Below, in pieces: positions 56,441 to 64,000 of a DNA stretch of 64,000 bases. The notes below the pieces were generated by a model. That model worked only from the letters and a program-made list of their open reading frames with translations, was not told the origin of the DNA and searched no databases. Each line of letters opens with the position of its first letter. Position 1 is the first letter of the stretch. The translations under genes were made by a program, and so were the position numbers. The DNA comes from Diphasiastrum complanatum (lineage: Eukaryota; Streptophyta; Lycopodiopsida; Lycopodiales; Lycopodiaceae): assembly GCA_029204225.1 (NCBI GenBank), contig CM055103.1, forward strand, positions 437,971 to 501,970, given 5' to 3'.

Positions 56441-56746
56441 TGCCGGAGAGGGGACTGGAAGAGATCATGCACACCTCTCACATGCATGCACAGTTACCAC
56501 TCTGCATGTGGATGCCTCTCACATGCACACTGTGCATGTGGAGCACTTAGGTCCTACTCAAGTCTAGGGACCCACCCTTACTTACTAACGGTGTCCTTCA
56601 CTTAGTGGCACTCCCTATGGATATAGACCAAGCCCTCTAGATCCTAGTACCTAAGGGTTATTATCCCGAACTACGGGGCTGAGTGTCACCCCGCCGGGAC
56701 CCCTTAGGGACTAACGAGTCCCTTGTGTTTGCCAATGGCCATAACA
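56441..56746 (-). repeat. 5' LTR of Gypsy F (inner limit uncertain)
   Basis: Matches 39,585-39,845 from 'agagatcatgcac' onward with a 20-bp extra 'catgc'-rich piece, ends CCATAACA, then CTTAA. The first about 120 bp of the other LTR (39,462-39,585) are not recognisable here. Confidence 0.75.
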
Positions 56747-57000
56747 CTTAACCTCCAGGAGGCTTCCTCTCTCGTGCTCTGACTAATTTGAAGACTCAAG
56801 AGCTATGATTGATGTGGTTGTTATCTATAACACATCCACACCCATAAAGCAAACTCTCCTCATGATCGATCTTTCTTTTCTGCTCGTGGTTGCTCTCCAC
56901 CAGGTTAAAACTCTCCATTGCTCAGTTCACATCTACTTCTAGTCTGTGATTAGTATTGAGCAGGAGATTATGATACTGCCGTTACAATTCATCTGTCAAC
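56747..57000 (-). repeat. Segment P, arm 2, outer part
   Basis: Inverse copy of 27,901-28,151; starts with the second CTTAA of F's target duplication. Confidence 0.8.
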
Positions 57001-59700
57001 AACCGCAAAGGTGCTAGTCATCTAGCTAGTCGTCTAGGATGGTGATTCTCTCTCCTGAGGTTCCTTGTTAGACTTCCCAAAGCCAGCAACCAGAGTTGCA
57101 GGCCAGCTGAAGGCCAATCCCCTCTCTTAGGCTACCCTCTTTACTCGGCTGTCAGTTGCAACTCTGTAAATCCAGTAACCGAATGCAAACAAATGGGCAA
57201 CAATCAGGGGATGGACTCCAGGAGCTTGCTTCCAAATCTTTGGATTGGAGAACATGCCAAGTCTCTGATCAACTATTATCTCCTCGTGGAGCGACTACTG
57301 CTTCTCCTCTTCCTCTCTTCTGCTACGATGATGATGACGATCTGATCCTGCTTGCTTTTAAAATCACAACCCACCATCTATTCTCTTCTCTTCTCTTTTC
57401 TACTTTCTTTTAATAAAAAATCCTTTGATCATCCTCCATAATGGACTCCAGTAACTCCCTCTCTCTTCCTCACAAGAATTCTTCTCTTTTCAAATGCCAT
57501 TTGGCCCTCATATCAACCAACTCTCTTCAAGGGCTCTTCATAAAGATAAAGTCTCTCAATACACTATAAACTATATTCATCCAACAAAACCTCATCATCT
57601 CAAAAATTGCATCACTAACACTCATTGGCATGCAACACTCTCATACTCTCTATTTCATTCTCCCCCACCAATACCAAGAAAGCTCCTTCCTTTTATAGAG
57701 ATTATCCAAAGCTCCCCCTTCACAATGCAAGTTTTTCATTCTTCACACCCTTCATGCCATGTGTCCTCCTCTTCCCAAGAATTGACCTTTGAAATGCCTT
57801 GAGGTGGTAGCCTTCCCCTTTTGGAAAAGATGGTTTGGGTCAAGGTGTACAAGGGTACCACATGTGTGAGCCTCCTTTCCCTTTTTGCACCTTGTATGGT
57901 TTAAATATAGTAAAGATGGGGGAGTACTTCACTTGTGTCATTCTTAAAGTGGTAGTCCTTGTGTCTATTTATGGTCAACCCCTACCATTTTTAGGTAGGA
58001 TATTTTCCCTTAAGCATTTTGGCCTCCCTTTTGCATTTTGTCATTGCACACCCATGGCCCATTGTTTATATTGTTGGGTTGGTCTGTCGAGATACAAATT
58101 TGGCCTGCGTTATTTCTCGAGTGCCCGGAAACTTGCCATTACCAATTCCCTTGTGTTTTGACCTTGTCCCATGATTTCCTTGCCACTTGCTGTGAGTCGA
58201 TTTTTCTCATTGTCGCTTTTCGTGTAATGTGTTTGGCGAGTACTCATGACTTGGGATTTCCTTAAGGCAACTGATGCCCTGAAAACACAATAGGTAACTT
58301 TTTCTATTAGTCAAAGATAGCACAGTACATTGGAAAATTTGCGCGACAGTGCCAGCTATTACAATTCGCGTAGCCGGGCCAATTCTAAGGCCGTAAAATA
58401 TTTTATCGGCCATTTCTAAGGCCTCAAAATTTGCTCTAGCCACATTTTGGGCGGGCTGGGACCCCTATGTATAGGCAATTTTGTGTCGATTTTACTATTA
58501 ATAGCTGGGTTTTACATGCCAAAATTGTGAAAATCGCTCTAAAAACAGCCAATTTGCGAAAATATCGGCTAACAATAGATCTAAAAAACCACCCCAAATT
58601 CTATAGAAACACAACTATTTTATAAAATCCACTACCACCATGTCCATGTACCATACCAGTTTGATTAGAATACATCAAACTAGAAATTAGAAACAAAGCT
58701 AGCTAAGATTTCAATATGTATTTACTACAATTGCATCCAAAACTCACCAAAAAACAACAAAGATCTACAGGGGGAATAGTTGCAAGATTCAAATAAATTT
58801 AAAAAAAAAATAATAAAATAGACTTTTGGTATCGATTGAGAGAAGCGATAGGAGAAATAGGCGAAGAAAAAAAAATTTCACAATTCATTTGGATTCTGGA
58901 AGAAGTATATGTATAGTCAAGAAGATCAGCTTCAACATGGATTTTTGAAGTTCCAAAATAAAACTTATTGCTAAAAAAAGGGCCAGGTTCTCGAGCAATG
59001 AACCCAACAAATCTCAAGGCCATCTATCAATCATGAGTAGCAGAACTCATGCCATAGCACCCAGTATTCATTCCCCTAATAAGATTCTATCAGATCGCAC
59101 GAGGCAAACACACAATCCATCACCACCAAGTGTAAGCAAAAGATAGGATAATATGCGGATCGCAATCCGCTGCTAAAACATTCCGAAGACTATCAGCGAT
59201 CCGCGACCCGGATTGGTTTTGGGGGGCTGAAAAGTTTAATGAACAAAGTTTATTTGATAGTTTAATACTAACTAAACCCTAATTGAATGGTGGACACGAT
59301 GGAATGACTACAATCCAAGATTAACAATAGACTCTATTACAAACGGCATATGAAAGAACATTAGAGACTCCCAACATAGAGAACTCACACACACACGACC
59401 GTTTGAAGGGATGCTTATGGTAATGCTTCTGAGATGGGTGCTTATGCTTTATAATTGTTGTCAGCTTGTTATCATTCAATACAGTTCCACATGATTTCAT
59501 TTCACATAAAACAAAAATAGAGATGTTTGATAAAGAACCACTTAATGGCCCAAAATTGGACCGCACTCCTCTTGGAACTCTGACCAAACTAGATAAGTGA
59601 ATTGCTCTTGAAAACCTCTTTAATCTAATACCCATATTGGCACCCCAAAAAACAAAATACAAAAAACAAAGAAATTCGAGTTCCAGGAAACCCTAATTGG
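57001..59700. other. Intergenic stretch, no recognised gene
   Basis: T-rich and low-complexity on the left (57,300-57,420), no domain on either strand. The missing last exon of the PIN4 gene would be expected here or further left, but I did not find it. Confidence 0.5.
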
Positions 59701-59711
59701 ATTTCCGGGAT

Positions 59712-59757
59712 CACGTTCTGGATCGGCGTTCTGGAACGTGTTCCGGAACAGAACGTG
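59712..59757. repeat. Nested inverted repeat
   Basis: Outer arms CACGTTCTG (59,712-59,720) and CAGAACGTG (59,749-59,757), with an inner pair of 'gttctggaac' / 'gttccggaac'. Confidence 0.7.
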
Positions 59758-59981
59758 CAACTCTGGTTTGAAGATAATCTCTAAACACACAACAAAAATA
59801 ATAATAATGTTATCATTACAATGTTTACCCATCAAATCTTCACCTCATACAAATCGGAATCAGTTATGTGGAGTTTCATTGAAAAAAAAACCAAAGGCAA
59901 ATCTTAGGGGGAAAAATAAACCAAGCACAAAGTAAAAAGAGGAGGAAATGAACACTGCCCCAAAGGATTGTGAACACTCAC

Positions 59982-61412
59982 GTGGACTTGAAGGGAGCAC
60001 TGGTTACCCCAACAGGAGTGGAAAATGCAACTTCTTGAAATGGACCAGCCATCTTTCCACGCGGAAACCAGCCTAAATCTCCACCTTTCTTGCCTGACGG
60101 ACACTCCGAGAACTCTGCAGATATCTGTGTGATATGCATTGCATAATACATCAAATAGATTTAGTAACCCCAGAAGAAGTAACTCGCTGCAGCACTGCAA
60201 GAAAAACTGATTAGGTACCTTGGCAAATTCAGTGGGCGGAACCTTATCCCCATTGTCTAGCCAGCCATCCTGCAATTTCTTGTAGGCTTCATTAATCTTC
60301 CCCTGCTTTTCGCATAAAATGTGCCTTGCTGAAATGTTTGAACACAGGAACATGACAGAAAACTATTTTGATCAACACATGCATACTTGAAAAAACCCCA
60401 GCTCTTATTGAAACAAAAAAAAATGTAAGCTTTGTTACCTTTAGAAGTTAGAACGATAGCAAGACACCTATCTAACAATCTAAAACTCATCACTTTCACA
60501 GGCAGAACGATTAAAACCTCAAAAATGTCCTGCAAATTTTCACCTGTAAAGCAAACCTAGTCATGTATAGCTCGTTTTACTTGCAATCTTGTGAACTTTA
60601 TAGCAATAAGCGTCACTTGCTATAAGCATCGTTGCCAACAAATCTTTGACGGAAGAATTTAAAGAATAGCTATGCATCGAACTTTAAAGTTTGATATGTC
60701 ACATTGCAGAATATCCACATTTCAATTGTCAAAACGATTTACACAAAGTGTTTGCAAGTTTGCAATTGAATGCAAACGCGTTTGCCGGTCAACATAAATA
60801 TAAGTGACAGATTAAAGTGGCTATCGAATTTCCCAAACATCCAGAAAATACTCCCAAAAACCCATTGAAAAAACCGCTTTGCCTAAATTGCTACTGCAAA
60901 AAAGCTCAATTCATTTTCCAATCAAGCCTAAAACCATTTCTACTCAAATATGCTGCACATCTCCATTTTGCTGACCTATGCTTATCAGGTCAAATAATGG
61001 GAATTTTATGCCAACATTAAGCGGGAGCAAATAACTCCATTTATGAAGGTCAATCTTTAAACGGAATTGCCAAACAAAAGCTACACAGCATGAAAACAAG
61101 TGGACTGACGACGCAGCAAGCACCCTTACCAACTCGGCCACCGTGAAATGTATGATCATTAGTTAATCTTGATTTTGACAAAAGCTAAAAGGATCCTTAA
61201 ATCAATCAAATCAGTTAGTTGAGAGAAATGGTACCTTTAACGTAGGTGCACGTTCCAAGTCCATCTGCTTTTCCGCCCCCTTTTCCTCCTCCTCCTTTTT
61301 GGCTTTTTCCTGCTCCCTCGTCTCCGTCAGCTTGCTTGCCTTTCCCTTTTGAATCTTTGGCCTTGGGATCTTTGGCCTTTGAAGAGTCCTTTGCCTTCGA
61401 ATCTTTCCCCAT
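59982..61412 (-). CDS. PIN4: PIN4-type parvulin peptidyl-prolyl cis-trans isomerase (exons 1-3)
   Basis: Host gene. Parvulins catalyse cis-trans isomerisation of peptidyl-prolyl bonds; the PIN4/Par14 class lacks a WW domain and has a basic N-terminal tail linked to nuclear and nucleolar localisation. Exon 1 is 61,412-61,235 (ATG at 61,412; MGKDSKAKDSSKAKD, a Lys/Gly/Ser/Asp-rich tail, then GLGTCTYVK). Exon 2 is 60,328-60,219 (ARHILCEKQGKINEAYKKLQ, DGWLDNGDKVPPTEFAK). Exon 3 is 60,124-59,982 (ISAEFSECPSGKKGGDLGWF, PRGKMAGPFQEVAF, ending TSAPFKST). Exon lengths 178, 110 and 143 nt keep phase, and each intron (906 and 94 bp) starts GT and ends AG. Family members end about a dozen residues later with an HGYHxI-type strand; that exon was not found, so the gene model is incomplete at the 3' end. 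The core residues present look intact. Upstream is a pyrimidine-rich microsatellite. Confidence 0.93.
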
Positions 61413-61477
61413 CCTCGGTCTACTCGAACACCCACCCTCACCTAATAACAATTAAAACCAACAAAATTGTATATCGA

Positions 61478-61547
61478 TTGGCGATCTATCTATATCTCCA
61501 TCCATCTATTTATCTATCTATCTATCGATCGATCTCTCTCTCTCTCA
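61478..61547. repeat. (ATCT)n / (CT)n microsatellite upstream of PIN4
   Basis: Imperfect ATCT units grading into CT units, 66-135 bp upstream of the PIN4 start codon, likely in promoter or 5' UTR. Length variation here could affect expression; this is inference. Confidence 0.85.
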
Positions 61548-61814
61548 CCCAAAACCTTAATTTCAACAAAACTCTAGATTGCTAGATTTTGAGGCTTTTC
61601 ATTTTAAGGGTCATTCTAAGTGATATTATTGGGAGAGCTTTGAACATCAAAAATATGTTAAGCTTTTATTCAAAACTCCAATTTTGTTATGGATTTACTT
61701 CAAGGGAAACTCACATGTCCATCAAAGAGAAGTTGTTGACCTGCGTTGATCAAAACCTATACACATGGACGAACCAAAACTTAGAAATCGATTTTTCTCC
61801 ATTACTTTTAATGG
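61548..61814. other. Upstream region of PIN4, no recognised gene
   Basis: Short open frames on the plus strand have no recognised similarity. Promoter elements could not be assigned. Confidence 0.4.

Positions 61815-61850
<36 letters not shown>
61815..61850. repeat. (CA)n microsatellite
   Basis: About 16 CA units. Confidence 0.95.
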
Positions 61851-61851
<1 letters not shown>

Positions 61852-62740
61852 CACATGCATTTGAATAACGACAGGCCTACCCTTCTTTAATAAATGCCAG
61901 AGTCCTTGAACAAAACCATTGTCCTAAAGTTGCACTTTGTAGATGTGTCTTCACTCTTTCCATAAATGACAAGTGAGAAAGCTCATTTTTTCATGCACTT
62001 AAGGATCCAAGTTTGGTTAACTTAGTTCCTAGGTGTTATGAATATCTAAGAATCACATCTTTGGAGTCTAGACATCTTGGAACTTAGGCCTAATTCATGT
62101 TGGAGTCTACACATCTTGGAACTTAGACCTAGTTCATGGATGTGCACAATTAGCCAATTTCTTGAAAGTCTTAATCCAAAAATGACTTATGTGACAAGAG
62201 AGTGAGAGAGCAGGTTTTGACAATCTGCGAGTAAATCACCTGCAAGCTTGGTATTATATCATGCTCAATTGTGGCTCTAATTAGGTAGTGCACACAAGCA
62301 CAACATACAAAAAATAACAAGACAATTTCATTTTTTTTTATTGGGAAATTCTCTTTGCAAAAAAGTATTAGCTTTTCAAGCACAAGATATTGCACCTGGG
62401 ATTACCAATCCTCATAACAGAAAGTTCCAGTTTTTTTTAGTTTTTCAAAGCACGCACCACACATCAACCCTTCGGCCTAGTTGTCAGACATATGAGTACA
62501 TATAGAAAAGAAGAAAATAAATATAGCACCCAAGATTAGAACACCCACCAATCTTTGTAAGTTGTGGCCTTACACCAATGTTCATAAAAGTATTTCAAGC
62601 CAATCTTATACCAAGGTGATCAAAAGAATCACAAGAGGCCCTGCATCAGATAAAATCATAGTGGTGTCATGTGTTTGATGGGTATTAGACTTAGGGTAGT
62701 AGTGACATGAAATATGTGTTTAATATTTTATCATTAGGAT
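61851..62740. other. Noncoding stretch
   Basis: No recognised gene. 'tctacacatcttggaactta' occurs almost twice near 62,065-62,125, a small local duplication of about 48 bp. Confidence 0.5.
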
Positions 62741-64000
62741 TATTGGATGATGCATGTCAACAAAACAATCGACATATAAGATATTTAATTTGATGTTAAT
62801 AAGATATTTGTCTGGTGTGAGACGAGCTTGGACCTTCAATAGTATCAGTCGAGTCGGGAACATAAGTGTTCGATACTTCGGAAGTGTCTGACAATTCAAG
62901 TATATGAGCTTTGCCCTTACCTTTGAGGTCGATAAACTGATCTTCGATATAGGTGATATTTCGACTGGTGAATATCTTCGATTCGACAGGATCATATAGC
63001 CTATAAGCTTTAATTGAAGAAGTATAGCCAAAGAAAATGGATTTGATATTGTGAAAGTTGAGCTTCTTCCTTATATCTTGTGGTATCTATGCATAAGTAC
63101 ATCCAAACACGCGTAAATTCGATAGTGATGGTTTGGAACATGTTCAAACTTCATAAGGTGTTTTGTTTAAGAGGCTTTTAATCGAACATCTATTCTGGAT
63201 ATAAGTTGTAGTGGAAACAACTTCAGCCCAGAGGAATTTTGAAAGTGTCGCATGAGCAAGCATACACTTCGTTGCTCAACTAAGGTTCGATTCTTTCTCT
63301 CAGCAAGACCCTTCGACTGAGGTGCATAAGAGGTGATAAATTATTGCTCAATGCCATTGTTAAGGCAATATTCCTTGAATTCAATTGAGATTACTCTCTC
63401 TCATCGTCATACCTGAGTGCTTTCATTCTTTTGTCAGTTTCCATTTCTGCACGCACCTTGAATTATCAAAAGATTTTGAAAGCGTCTGATTTTGTTTCAT
63501 TAATTAAACAGATGTTCTTCTCTAATATTTATCAATAAAAATAATAAAATACTTTTTATCAAGCAAATATGGAGTTTGCATTGGACCACATATATCAGAG
63601 TGAACAACATCTAGAACATCTTTTTTTGCATGCCTATGGCTCGATATTTCGACATGTTTGATACAAATGTATGACTCAAATGTCCTATTTTACTATGCCA
63701 AAGTAATGTCTTATTGACTAGAACAAAGATATTCAAGGCTTGACTTGTATTAAAATAACAATAAATCAGTCTATATAAGTATCCATGCCTCTTGCCGAGT
63801 GCAAGGATCTTATTTTTCCTATCGATAATTCGACATTGATCAGACTCAAACTCTACTCTATGCCCTAAATATGTAGTTATGCTTATTGACAACAGATTTG
63901 CAGAGTTTAGGTGTTGTAGAAAATATTGTATAGAAATACATGGGCCCATCATAATATAGAAATACTTTTCTAGAGATTAAACTAGGTGTGAAGGTTGTGG
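62741..64000 (-). pseudogene. Ty1/Copia fragment K, protease-integrase (runs off window)
   Basis: Reading leftward from the window edge: 63,952-63,611 has the protease tail (HRVEFESDQCRIIDRKNKIL, ALGKRHGYLYRL) and part of the zinc site (LLWHSKIGHLSH), resembling Copia A (ALEKRHGYLYKL). After many stops come ISIEFKEYC and LAERKNRTLVE near 63,280-63,390, then RVFGCTYA and KLNFHNIKSIFFGYTSS near 63,000-63,130. The linker fades near 62,745. Heavily decayed. Confidence 0.83.

Larger units (their letters stand above)
39462..56746 (-). mobile_element. Ty3/Gypsy chromovirus F (nested host of G and H)
   Basis: Minus-strand Gypsy inserted in segment P with the 5-bp duplication CTTAA (39,457-39,461 and 56,747-56,751); the sequence at 28,139-28,160 preserves the empty site. 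Internal order leftward: gag 55,799-54,280, reverse transcriptase and RNase H 54,279-52,904, insertion H, RNase H end and integrase 46,856-45,381, insertion G, chromodomain 40,119-39,856, polypurine tract, 3' LTR. All frames are broken. Total span includes 11.3 kb of later insertions. Confidence 0.92.

Noticed and set aside
61211-61441. Alternative minus-strand frame starting MRVGVRVDRG over PIN4 exon 1
   Set aside because: It is the +1 frame of the same exon. The frame beginning MGKDSKAKD matches the PIN4 family and splices in phase.
63270-63320. 'ggttcgattc' as a tRNA T-arm
   Set aside because: It is the reverse complement of the integrase AERKNRT coding motif of Copia K, and no acceptor or anticodon stem is nearby.

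Overview
This window is plant nuclear DNA, most likely from a vascular plant with a large, transposon-rich genome. It holds nested Ty1/Copia and Ty3/Gypsy (chromovirus) LTR retrotransposons that prime from initiator tRNA-Met, di- and tetranucleotide microsatellites, and one recognisable host gene. That gene is an intron-containing, plant-type PIN4 parvulin prolyl isomerase on the minus strand near the right end. I saw no bacterial features, CRISPR array, tRNA or rRNA.

Left block (1-18,500): an old plus-strand Copia element (A, 465-18,033) carries two later minus-strand Copia insertions. C (2,068-8,044) sits in A's gag and is degenerate, with an internal inversion. B (11,027-17,450) sits in A's RNase H. 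B has a single uninterrupted gag-pol ORF of 1,315 codons, an exact AGGAG target duplication and LTRs that differ at one base, so it is young and may be autonomous. Next come a minus-strand LTR remnant and a fourth Copia copy (D, 19,083-23,213), a relative of B that is truncated within RNase H.

Middle block (23,200-39,500): remnants of a plus-strand Gypsy gag (J) and a minus-strand Gypsy integrase, a gene-poor stretch, a truncated Copia (E, 29,670-32,776), (CT)n-tailed retroposon-like repeats, a 227-bp hairpin-rich insert with a 15-bp flanking repeat, and a Gypsy copy (I, 34.9-38.5 kb) that has lost reverse transcriptase. Low-copy segments P (27,901-28,568) and R (33,943-34,391) recur in inverse orientation at 38,550-39,461 and 56,747-57,000. 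They form the arms of a large inverted duplication, each arm split by different transposons.

Right block (39,462-56,746): a minus-strand Gypsy element (F) inserted into one arm with a CTTAA duplication; the other arm still shows the empty site. F itself received two insertions of one Gypsy family in the same orientation. G (40,120-45,380, ACCCG duplication) has identical LTRs but deleted coding regions. H (46,857-52,903, GAAAG duplication) is nearly full length but has lost most of its 5' LTR and its primer site.

Right end (57,000-64,000): about 2.9 kb without recognised genes, the PIN4 gene (exons 1-3 between 61,412 and 59,982; the short last exon not found), microsatellites, and a decayed minus-strand Copia fragment that runs off the window. 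The elements form a relative timeline (A before C and B; inverted duplication before F, F before G and H). Copia B and Gypsy G/H each carry a G-box palindrome upstream of the LTR TATA box, which suggests convergent host control of transcription.
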